Shown here: piece after piece, positions 45,390 to 52,329 of the stretch
Layout: the number at the start of each line of letters is the position of its first letter
Numbering within the stretch: position 1 is the stretch's first letter
NCBI GenBank assembly: GCA_030431085.1
Contig: JAUIJW010000001.1
Location: 1 to 52,329, forward strand
Origin: Bacteroidia bacterium
GTDB lineage: Bacteria; Bacteroidota; Bacteroidia; Flavobacteriales; Flavobacteriaceae
Direction of reading: 5' to 3'
Length of the DNA stretch: 52,329 nt
Notes under the pieces: generated by a model
Database searches by the model: none
What the model saw: only the letters and a program-made list of their open reading frames with translations
Told to the model about the DNA's origin: nothing
Translations under genes and position numbers: made by a program

Positions 45390-46970
45390 GTGAAAAGGTT
45401 AATACTCATTCTAAACATTAGTGTTTTAAGTATTTTTATAATTTCATCATGTAGTTCAGAAGACCTGGTTAATGATCTTGATCATACTTCTGAAGGTAAT
45501 GCTGGTGAAGAAGTTTTTAATTATACATCGCCATCTAAACACAATTTAAACATTATTTATTTCATTCCAAGTGGATCAATTGAACGTGTAAATTCACATA
45601 GAAGGCTTAGTGAAATATTGCTGCAAGGTCAAGAATTTTTTAAGCAAAATATGGTAAACAATGGTTTCGGAGAAAAAACCTTTAGCTTACTTGTAGATCA
45701 GGATAAAAAACGTGTAAAAATACACTATATAAAAGGCAAGTATAGTGAATCCTATTATCCCTACGAAGGAGGTGGCCAAAAAATCATTACAGAGATTAAG
45801 GAATATTATGCTAGTAACCCAGATAGACCAAGTAGTGACCATTATTTGGTAATTACTCCTGTTGAAGATCCCAAAAATAACAATGCTCCTTATTATGGTT
45901 TAGGTAAATTTTGTTTTGCTACAGATTATGATGATATGGATATTAGGTTTCTAGGAGGAAGTAACAATTTAAGTACAACTGCAACCACCTATATTGGTGG
46001 TTTATTACACGAGCTGGGTCATGGGTTAAATTTACCTCACAATAAAGAAAAAGTTTCAGAACATAACAAATCTAAAACGGCCTTGATGGGATCTGGAAAC
46101 TATACATATGGTGCTACACCAACCTTTTTAACAAAGGCTAGCTGTGCAATTTTAAATAACAATCAACTTTTTAATAATTTTAGTAACCCGTTTTATACTG
46201 GAGCAACGGCTAGTGTAGACAATATTCAGGCAAGTTATCAAGATAATGCAATTAAAATTTCAGGCACCATTCATACAGATACAGAGGTAAATTATATTAG
46301 TATCTATCATGACCCGGCAGACGACAATGCCGATTACGATGCTGTATCTTGGGCAGAAGAAGTCACCAATAATACATTTCGCCTAAGCATGCCAATAAGC
46401 GATTTTTATAAAAAAGAAAACACACCTTATACTTTAAGGTTAAAATTAAATCATATTTCTGGTGATATTACCACATTGTCTTATTTCTATAAATTTAAAA
46501 ATGGAATACCAATTATTGATTTTAATGAAAAAGAATATATAAGTAGAGAAAGTTGGGTTATAGAAGCGGTAAGTTCTGAAGAAAGCAGCGGCCAGGAAAC
46601 CACCGGACTTGCCGATGCAATTTTAGATGGCGATAATAATACGTATTGGCATTCTTGCTGGACCGGAGGTTGTTCTAATGCCTCTCATCCGCATACAATT
46701 ACTGTAAATACAGGAAAATCCACAGTTGCAAATGGCTTTGCTTTCGTACAAAGACAGACTCTTTCTAGAGCAATTAAGGATATAGAGATTCTAATTAGTG
46801 AAGACAATGCATCATGGCAAAGTTTAGGAGATTTTGAACTACAAAATGTAAATACCACTCAAAATATTACCTTAAACAATCCAATGTCTTTTAGATATTT
46901 TAAAATAGTTGTAAAATCTGCGCACGATGGCGATAGGTTTGCAGCGTTATCAGAAATTATGTGCTATTAA
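45390..46970 (+). CDS. metzincin-type metalloprotease with C-terminal discoidin domain, lipoprotein
   Basis: A 526-residue surface lipoprotein (GTG start, lipobox ISSC, Cys21, then SSEDL). The catalytic domain covers about 45-265 and has the zinc site HELGHGLNLPH (His207, Glu208, His211, His217) and a Met-turn ALMGSG at about 231-236 (Met233). In most metzincins the residue at Asn214 is Gly, so this is an unusual subtype. A beta-sandwich domain follows at about 270-370. A discoidin/CBM32-like domain occupies about 385-526, with GLADAILDGDNNTYWHSCW, HPHTITVNTG and QRQTLSRAIK, very like the discoidin domains of two minus-strand lipoproteins of this locus. The protease may cut glycosylated protein that the discoidin domain holds. 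Confidence 0.85.
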   Translation: MKRLILILNISVLSIFIISSCSSEDLVNDLDHTSEGNAGEEVFNYTSPSKHNLNIIYFIPSGSIERVNSHRRLSEILLQGQEFFKQNMVNNGFGEKTFSLLVDQDKKRVKIHYIKGKYSESYYPYEGGGQKIITEIKEYYASNPDRPSSDHYLVITPVEDPKNNNAPYYGLGKFCFATDYDDMDIRFLGGSNNLSTTATTYIGGLLHELGHGLNLPHNKEKVSEHNKSKTALMGSGNYTYGATPTFLTKASCAILNNNQLFNNFSNPFYTGATASVDNIQASYQDNAIKISGTIHTDTEVNYISIYHDPADDNADYDAVSWAEEVTNNTFRLSMPISDFYKKENTPYTLRLKLNHISGDITTLSYFYKFKNGIPIIDFNEKEYISRESWVIEAVSSEESSGQETTGLADAILDGDNNTYWHSCWTGGCSNASHPHTITVNTGKSTVANGFAFVQRQTLSRAIKDIEILISEDNASWQSLGDFELQNVNTTQNITLNNPMSFRYFKIVVKSAHDGDRFAALSEIMCY

Positions 46971-47075
46971 GTAGTTCTCTGCTTTAGGCCAACGCTAAAT
47001 AGTGACCTACTTGTATATACTAGGGGATTGTTAAACAATGAAGGATAATAATGTTCTTATTAAAAGAATATTATA

Positions 47076-47108
47076 AAAATAGCGGCACTAACCTGCCGCT
47101 ATTTTATG
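47076..47108. terminator. bidirectional terminator between metzincin and HHH genes
   Basis: AAAATAGCGGCA at 47076-47087 and TGCCGCTATTTT at 47094-47105 form a perfect 12-bp stem around a 6-base loop, with A/T-rich flanks on both sides. It lies in the 194-base gap between two converging genes; no other feature was seen in this gap. Confidence 0.82.
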
Positions 47109-47164
47109 AAATACTTTAAACAGTAGTGAATATACTACTTAAGTTTTAAGCGTATGATTTTTAT

Positions 47165-47578
47165 TTACACACCACCTTTAAGAGCATCTTGCCACTTTTG
47201 AAGTTCTTCCCATTGACCCTCATCGGCTAGTCTAGCTTGAGCAGACCAAGTTAACGGACGATGTGCCGAATAAGCAGGACCTCCTTCTAGGAGTACTTTT
47301 TGTAGTTCTGCATTAGAGGTTAATGCCAATTGATGATAGTTGTAGATACCATCTTTATTTAAGAGAGCTTCTATTTTCTCTCCAATACCTTCAATTTTGG
47401 TAAGGTCTTCTTTATAGTTATTTGGTTTCTCTTCAGTAGTCTTACTACCACCTGCTAATTGGTGTAACAACCATCCTAAAATTAAACCGAGAATAAAAGC
47501 GGCTAAAAGCCAAAGAAACCATGGCCAAAATAAGTCAGAGCCATCACACGCCGTGGTATTTATTTGTAAAAATTTCAT
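47165..47578 (-). CDS. membrane-anchored helix-hairpin-helix protein
   Basis: A 137-residue protein with one membrane helix at about residues 17-40 (FWPWFLWLLAAFILGLIL) and a basic/polar linker. A helix-hairpin-helix-like domain follows at about 57-95 (DLTKIEGIGEKIEALLNKDGI), of the kind seen in DUF4332 and related modules. The C-terminal SAQARLADEGQWEELQKWQ is a common flavobacterial tail. The function is unknown. It is 16 bases downstream of the OmpA-domain gene and is probably co-transcribed, so the two may form an envelope pair. Confidence 0.75.
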   Translation of the reverse strand: MKFLQINTTACDGSDLFWPWFLWLLAAFILGLILGWLLHQLAGGSKTTEEKPNNYKEDLTKIEGIGEKIEALLNKDGIYNYHQLALTSNAELQKVLLEGGPAYSAHRPLTWSAQARLADEGQWEELQKWQDALKGGV

Positions 47579-47594
47579 AATGTATAAAGTTTGT

Positions 47595-48374
47595 TTAGTT
47601 TTTATCTATAATTTTAATTTGTACCCGTCTGTTTTTTCTTTTTCCTTCTGGGGTACTGTTATCAGCCATTGGACTGGATTTTCCTTTAGATTCTACTTGA
47701 ATTTGAGATTCATCAACTCCTAATCCAGTTAAATGCGATTTAAATTCATTGGCCCGTTTTAAACCAAGTTCTATATTGTATTCCTCTGTGCCGTCAGAAT
47801 CTGTATGACCAGTGATGATAATTTTATCAGAAGTGTCTTTTAAAAACTGAGCCAACTCAGCAAAATAACTATCGATATTGGCTTTTTTTACTTCGTGATC
47901 ACTATCATAATGGTAAAACACAATGGTTTCATTCAGGTGTTCAATAACTTCATCATTTCTAGTCACCCATTTAAATCTAGACTCATGCATGAGATTTGTT
48001 TTTGTCTCTTCGCAATCGCCAGCTTTACGAGCATCGATTTCTATCAGGTCCGCACTAAGCTCAGGCTGAAATAGAGCTGCTACTTTTTGAGCTCTTTCTT
48101 TACCAGTATTTTCTGATTCCCCATCAAAATAAGGACCTACAATAAGTAGTTTTTTGCCATCAGTTTTTAGTGCAATAATTTCTGATTTTTTCTCTGCCCA
48201 TAAATCATTTGTAATGGGATCACTTGAAGCGCAATCGAAAATAAGTGGACCGTATTGAACGGCAATAATTTCTTCTTTTTCACAGCAAGCAATATTGCTT
48301 TTATACCAGCCCCAACTAAGCCAGGCCAGTAACAAAAAGAGAAGAAAAATGATAAAAGCTAATATCTTTTTCAT
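47595..48374 (-). CDS. OmpA-domain envelope protein
   Basis: A 259-residue protein anchored by an N-terminal hydrophobic helix (about 5-23). The C-terminal OmpA-like domain at about 150-256 has IIITGHTDSDGTEEYNIEL, KRANEFKSHLTGLG and GKRKNRRVQI, the peptidoglycan-binding signature. The middle part (about 73-118) has KKLLIVGPYFDGES and KERAQKVAALF, which looks like a degenerate OmpA-like half with the GHTD motif lost. Several cysteines (30, 31, 48, 121) lie outside the OmpA domain. It probably links the inner membrane and peptidoglycan. Its promoter appears to be its own and the HHH gene follows. Confidence 0.85.
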   Translation of the reverse strand: MKKILAFIIFLLFLLLAWLSWGWYKSNIACCEKEEIIAVQYGPLIFDCASSDPITNDLWAEKKSEIIALKTDGKKLLIVGPYFDGESENTGKERAQKVAALFQPELSADLIEIDARKAGDCEETKTNLMHESRFKWVTRNDEVIEHLNETIVFYHYDSDHEVKKANIDSYFAELAQFLKDTSDKIIITGHTDSDGTEEYNIELGLKRANEFKSHLTGLGVDESQIQVESKGKSSPMADNSTPEGKRKNRRVQIKIIDKN

Positions 48375-48409
48375 TTTAAAAAATTTAAGGTTAATAGTTA
48401 ATTTAGGTT

Positions 48410-48439
48410 GAAATATAGTAATTTATTGATTAACGACAA
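48410..48439 (-). promoter_or_regulatory. candidate promoter of the OmpA/HHH operon
   Basis: On the minus strand TTG (complement of 48437-48439) and TATATTTC (complement of 48410-48417) are 19 bases apart, close to TTG-N(17-23)-TAnnTTTG with one mismatch. The ATG is 35 bases downstream. Confidence 0.5.
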
Positions 48440-48549
48440 TATCTACCTATGGCTGTAACTAATAATCGGTTTAATTTTTTATGAAAATATAGTTAAATCA
48501 AATGTCTTTTGATATGGTTCAAACGCCATTTAATAAGCTAGAAACTTAT

Positions 48550-49587
48550 TTAGGGTGCTGGATTTGGTTGTAATTTTTGAATGTCATCAATCTTTTGTAA
48601 GGTTTCTTCGCTTAGGTCAAAGTTGATGCTGCTTATATTTTCTTTTAATTGCTCTAAACTGGTTGCACCTATAATATTGCTGGTTACAAAAGGTCTTTGG
48701 TTTACAAAAGCTAAACTTAATTGTGCTAAGCTCATGTTAAGTTCGTTAGCCAGCTCTAAATATTTTTTAGTTAAAAATTCAGATTGAGGATTATAATATC
48801 GAGAATATTGAGGATAAAGCTTTAATCTTGATCCGTTAGGCATTTGTCCGTTTAAATATTTGCCACTTAACACCCCAAACCCTAAGGGAGAATAAGCAAG
48901 TAAACCCACATTTTCACGATAAGAAACCTCTGCTAAGTTAATTTCATATAAACGGTTTAATAGTGAATATGGGTTTTGTACGGTCTTACAACGCGTAAGC
49001 TGATGTTGAGTACTTTCATTTAAATGTCTCATCACGCCCCAGGATGTTTCATTAGATAGGCCATAGTGCCTAATTTTACCAGCTTTTACTAATTCATCTA
49101 AAGTGTGTACCACTTCGTTAATATTATCTTGCCATGCCTCTTTTTGATTGCCGTTAAAATTTCTTTGTCCAAAGTAATTGGCATTTCTATCTGGCCAGTG
49201 TAATTGATATAAATCTAGGTAGTCTGTTCGTAATCTACTTAAACTCTGTTCTAAGGCTTCGTGAATAACGACTTTTGAAAAGCCTAAATTATCTCTCAAA
49301 TAATTAAAATAAGGATTAGGACCTGTAACTTTGCTCGCAACGACATAGTTATCTCTTTTTTGCTGCTGTAACCACGTTCCAATATATTGTTCTGTTTTTC
49401 CTTGAGTTTCGGCCTTACCTGGTACAGGATACATTTCTGCGGTATCAATAAAGTTAACTCCTTGCTCTGTGGCATAATTAAGTTGCTGATGTGCTTCTGT
49501 TTCGGTGTTTTGTTCACCAAAGGTCATCGTGCCTAAGCAAATTTTACTAACTTTTATGTCTGTATTGGGTAGGCTTGTGTATTTCAT
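48550..49587 (-). CDS. aldo/keto reductase
   Basis: A cytosolic NADPH-dependent reductase of 345 residues, TIM-barrel type. The catalytic tetrad is visible: Asp48 and Tyr53 in NFIDTAEMYP, Lys86 in VASKVTG, and His130 in LDLYQLHWPD. LLAYSPLGFGVLSGKY and the NADPH-binding NIIGATSLEQLKENI complete the pattern. It resembles the Tas group of general aldo/keto reductases; the natural substrate is unknown. It stands between the pgk terminator and a 175-base gap with the OmpA operon promoter. Confidence 0.92.
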   Translation of the reverse strand: MKYTSLPNTDIKVSKICLGTMTFGEQNTETEAHQQLNYATEQGVNFIDTAEMYPVPGKAETQGKTEQYIGTWLQQQKRDNYVVASKVTGPNPYFNYLRDNLGFSKVVIHEALEQSLSRLRTDYLDLYQLHWPDRNANYFGQRNFNGNQKEAWQDNINEVVHTLDELVKAGKIRHYGLSNETSWGVMRHLNESTQHQLTRCKTVQNPYSLLNRLYEINLAEVSYRENVGLLAYSPLGFGVLSGKYLNGQMPNGSRLKLYPQYSRYYNPQSEFLTKKYLELANELNMSLAQLSLAFVNQRPFVTSNIIGATSLEQLKENISSINFDLSEETLQKIDDIQKLQPNPAP

Positions 49588-49644
49588 AAAGGTGTTTCTT
49601 TCGATTAATTAAGGTAAAGAGAAGAATAAAGTTTTGGTATTATT

Positions 49645-49672
49645 CTAAAAAAAGAGTCCCGCCAAAGCGGGA
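49645..49672 (-). terminator. terminator of pgk
   Basis: TCCCGC at 49657-49662 pairs with GCGGGA at 49667-49672 around a 4-base loop. On the minus strand it is followed by a T-run (complement of about 49647-49653). It lies 11 bases beyond the pgk stop. Confidence 0.85.
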
Positions 49673-49683
49673 ATCCTTACAGA

Positions 49684-50871
49684 TTATTTTAAAATTGCTT
49701 CAATGCCCGGTAAAGATTTTCCTTCGAGCATTTCTAACATAGCGCCTCCTCCTGTTGAGATATAGCTCATTTTATCGGCCAAGCCAAATTGCTTTACAGC
49801 GGCTACAGAATCCCCTCCACCTACTAGTGAAAATGCGCCATCAGCCGTGGCCTCTGCAATAGCGTTACCTAACTCTATGGTGCCTTTAGCGAATTTTTCC
49901 ATTTCAAATACACCCACAGGGCCATTCCATAAAATAGTTTTAGAATCAGCAATAACAAAGGAGAATCCTACATTGGTTTTTGGTCCAGCGTCTAAACCTT
50001 GCCATCCATCAGGAATATCATTGGCTGGAAAAATTTGGGTATTAGCACTTTCACTAAAAGCATCAGCAGCGATCACATCGATTGGTAAATGGATGCGTGT
50101 ATTTTTTTGTTTGGCTAAGTTTAAAATATCTTGTGCCACCTGTAATTTATCGTCTTCTACAATAGAATCTCCAATTTTACCACCTTTAACCTTAATAAAG
50201 GTGTAGGCCATACCACCACCAATAATAATATTGTCCACTTTATCCATGATATTTTCAATCACATCAATTTTAGAAGACACCTTAGCCCCGCCAATAACAG
50301 CAGTTACAGGTTTTTCATTATCATTTAATACTTTATTCAAGCTTTCAATTTCTTGAGCCAAAAGCAATCCGAAACACTTATTCTCTGGAAAAAATTGAGC
50401 TACGATAGTAGTTGAGGCATGTGCTCTGTGAGCCGAGCCAAAGGCGTCGTTTACATAAATATCACCTAACTTAGAAAGTTTTTCTGCAAAATCAACATCT
50501 CCCGCTTTTTCTTCGGCATGGAATCTCAGATTTTCTAATAATAAAACTTCACCATTTTGAAGTTCGGCAGCGGCTTTTTCAACATCATCACCAATACAAT
50601 TGTTTACGAATTTTACTTGAACTCCTATGGCGTCGCTAACTGCGGCAACGATATGATTTAATGAAAATTCATCTTGAACTCCTTTTGGGCGACCTAAATG
50701 AGACATTAAAATAGCACTGCCCCCATCTTCTAATATTTTTAAAATGGTTGGTTTGGCGGCTAAAATTCTAGTATTATCTGTAATGTTAAATTCTTCATCT
50801 AACGGAACATTAAAGTCTACCCTAATTAATGCTTTTTTATTTTCGAAATTGAAGTCGTTGATAGTTTTCAT
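49684..50871 (-). CDS. pgk: phosphoglycerate kinase
   Basis: Transfers phosphate between 1,3-bisphosphoglycerate and ADP in glycolysis and gluconeogenesis. The 395-residue length is standard. The signature ALIRVDFNVPLD at 14-25 and SHLGRPKG carry the phosphoglycerate-binding residues. LLENLRFHAEEKAGD, DAFGSAHRAHAST, VIGGAKVSSKI and IIGGGMAYTF are the central blocks, and NGPVGVFEMEKFAKGT and LVGGGDSVAA form the nucleotide-binding part. It is a single-gene transcript with its own promoter and terminator. Confidence 0.97.
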   Translation of the reverse strand: MKTINDFNFENKKALIRVDFNVPLDEEFNITDNTRILAAKPTILKILEDGGSAILMSHLGRPKGVQDEFSLNHIVAAVSDAIGVQVKFVNNCIGDDVEKAAAELQNGEVLLLENLRFHAEEKAGDVDFAEKLSKLGDIYVNDAFGSAHRAHASTTIVAQFFPENKCFGLLLAQEIESLNKVLNDNEKPVTAVIGGAKVSSKIDVIENIMDKVDNIIIGGGMAYTFIKVKGGKIGDSIVEDDKLQVAQDILNLAKQKNTRIHLPIDVIAADAFSESANTQIFPANDIPDGWQGLDAGPKTNVGFSFVIADSKTILWNGPVGVFEMEKFAKGTIELGNAIAEATADGAFSLVGGGDSVAAVKQFGLADKMSYISTGGGAMLEMLEGKSLPGIEAILK

Positions 50872-50904
50872 TGATTCTATTTTATTGCGATTTTATGAGG
50901 GAAA

Positions 50905-50912
50905 CAAATATA
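50905..50912 (-). promoter_or_regulatory. candidate -7 box of pgk
   Basis: On the minus strand TATATTTG matches TAnnTTTG exactly, about 33 bases before the pgk ATG. No TTG was found at the usual -33 distance. Confidence 0.5.
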
Positions 50913-51011
50913 GCAATTAATACGCTTATTTGTTAGTAATTTAAAGGACGGTTTTAAACGTTGGTCTTTTTTATAAATTATAAAAAGATGCTTATAAAAG
51001 GATAGGGCAGA

Positions 51012-52329
51012 TTAAAAAGTGATATCTTTTTTGATGACAATGGCATCGTTTAAAACAAAGGGCATGGGCATCATGTTTTGAGTTCTTTGTTTGAATTGGG
51101 GCTTTAAGTTTTTAAGATTTTTATGGGTGAATAAATCGTATGAAGATTCAAAAAATTCAAGATCTGGAGTTTCGTGTTGATCAATTTGAAAAGCTAAACG
51201 AAGTTGTCGATCTCCTTGGGTGAAGTAATAACTTAGTATATGTTTTTGTTGACTAGTATTGAACAACCATTGAGCATGATTTGACCTAAGTGTTTCTCCA
51301 TTAACGGCAAGAGACTTAAAATGTAGGGTGTTTTTACTTTTTAGATCGATGCGGTTCACAGGTCTGTTAGGTATGATTTCAATTTCAATAGTTCTAAGGT
51401 TATCGATAATAGTATCTTTCAAAATTTGAACTGTAGGCCGTGGTAAATTAATGATTTTTGTCTTTTGATGATAAGTAAATCCTGTACTATATTTACTCAT
51501 GCTGGCTTGGCTAAGAAATGTGCCTTTTAAAGGTTTTTCACCCAAAAACTGTTGTGTGAATTCGTCTAATTGATGGTTGTAGGTCGTCCAATACGCTTGA
51601 TTAGTATCAGCATCTAGTACATATAAAATGCTGTTTGGTGCTTTTCTATCGCTATTATATGAGGCCGTAAAAGCAGCAGAAGCTAGGCCTAGAATAAATA
51701 TGAGAAAAAACAATTGAGCCAGCTTTGAAAGATTTTTGTAAGTAGAAAATATAGGTAATAATAAACCTAGAATTAGAATTGTAATTAGTGCACTTACAAA
51801 CAATATTTTTAAACCTAAGCCTACAGGGAAAAGTTGTGCCAATGGAGCAAAAATAAGCAATACGGGAATGTTTAAAGCCGTGTAAAGTATCGTTTTTCGA
51901 TGGCTCAAATTTGGGGCAAACAGCTCGATACTAAAAATAGATAAGGCTATAAATACGGGGAGTATAAAAAAACCTCCACCGGGCACATAGAGCGTTAGAA
52001 AAGCGTTGATGATAAGCCATATGCCAATGGGGGTAATTAATAGATTAATGGCAGTTGTTTTTTTAAATTTTCGGCGATAGATCCAAAAGAAAATACCAAT
52101 GCTTAAGGCGATAAATGCTACGATATAATAATGACCATTATAGGTAAATCCGTGAAGTATATCTCTATAATTGGGATATATATATTGAAGTACTATCCAA
52201 AGAAAGTAGGTAGTAGCGGTGGCGATAATTAATGATAATGAATAGCTTATAGCCCCTAAACCAATACTACGAGCATTTAACAATTTACGTTTAAAACCTA
52301 CAATAAGCAATATAATAAACCATAAACAT
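51012..52329 (-). CDS. polytopic membrane protein, C-terminal part (probable M28-type peptidase)
   Basis: The frame is open to the window edge, so the N-terminus lies beyond base 52329; a TTG at 52310 is not the real start. The visible 438 residues contain about eight hydrophobic helices in the first half (for example FILPVFIALSIFSIELF, ILFVSALITILILGLLLPIF). A soluble, beta-rich C-terminal domain of about 200 residues follows (NSILYVLDADTNQAYWTTY onward). This combination is like the membrane and C-terminal parts of the large M28-family peptidases of Flavobacteriia, which carry the zinc-peptidase domain at the N-terminus. That domain is not in the window, so the assignment rests on the tail alone. 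Confidence 0.6.
   Translation of the reverse strand, partial: CLWFIILLIVGFKRKLLNARSIGLGAISYSLSLIIATATTYFLWIVLQYIYPNYRDILHGFTYNGHYYIVAFIALSIGIFFWIYRRKFKKTTAINLLITPIGIWLIINAFLTLYVPGGGFFILPVFIALSIFSIELFAPNLSHRKTILYTALNIPVLLIFAPLAQLFPVGLGLKILFVSALITILILGLLLPIFSTYKNLSKLAQLFFLIFILGLASAAFTASYNSDRKAPNSILYVLDADTNQAYWTTYNHQLDEFTQQFLGEKPLKGTFLSQASMSKYSTGFTYHQKTKIINLPRPTVQILKDTIIDNLRTIEIEIIPNRPVNRIDLKSKNTLHFKSLAVNGETLRSNHAQWLFNTSQQKHILSYYFTQGDRQLRLAFQIDQHETPDLEFFESSYDLFTHKNLKNLKPQFKQRTQNMMPMPFVLNDAIVIKKDITF

Overview
The window looks like a chromosomal segment of a marine- or environmental-type member of the Flavobacteriaceae (Bacteroidota). Support comes from low GC, two SusC/SusD pairs, a hybrid two-component regulator (HTCS), many lipoproteins with acidic residues after the lipidated cysteine, several -7 boxes of the Bacteroidota form TAnnTTTG, and a tmRNA whose tag reads GENNYALAA. 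No insertion sequence, prophage, CRISPR array or integrase was seen.

Layout. Bases 1-4641 hold core genes: the 3' end of rpoD with a terminator, rpe, an overlapping LpxH-like phosphoesterase/glycosyltransferase pair, and recJ on the other strand. Bases 4799-9432 hold a SusC/SusD pair with no enzyme genes beside it. A YdeP/FdhF-type molybdopterin oxidoreductase (minus), then galM and tesB (plus), follow. Bases 13914-15624 (minus) encode a streptopain-family (C10) lipoprotein protease with a small lipoprotein 4 bases downstream. After a gene-poor stretch come ssrA (minus), a saccharopine/alanine dehydrogenase-like gene with a DUF3820 gene, and nrdJ with a DUF1801 gene. Then plsC precedes a hemolysin-III-type gene broken by an in-frame TAA (minus), followed by a GlsB-like gene, trpS and a secreted EEP-family hydrolase (plus).

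The most interesting part is about 24.8-47 kb. A polysaccharide-utilization-type locus is arranged divergently. On the minus strand are a Tat-exported GH109-like glycosidase, SusC, SusD, an FG-GAP/ASPIC lipoprotein, a discoidin lipoprotein and a DUF5077-DUF3472-discoidin lipoprotein. On the plus strand are the HTCS and a metzincin lipoprotease with a C-terminal discoidin domain. Three of these proteins carry the same unusual discoidin variant, marked by a WHxCW motif with a second nearby Cys. Immediately downstream on the minus strand lie threonine dehydrogenase, 2-amino-3-ketobutyrate CoA ligase, a sugar nucleotidyltransferase and a NahK-like N-acetylhexosamine kinase. The known family functions fit a mucin-like glycoprotein pathway: remove GalNAc, cut the peptide, import the products, activate the amino sugar and degrade threonine. 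This is inference from context, not proof.

Bases 47.1-52.3 kb return to ordinary genes on the minus strand: an HHH membrane protein and an OmpA-domain protein, an aldo/keto reductase, pgk, and the C-terminal part of a large membrane protein (probably an M28-type peptidase) that runs off the window edge.
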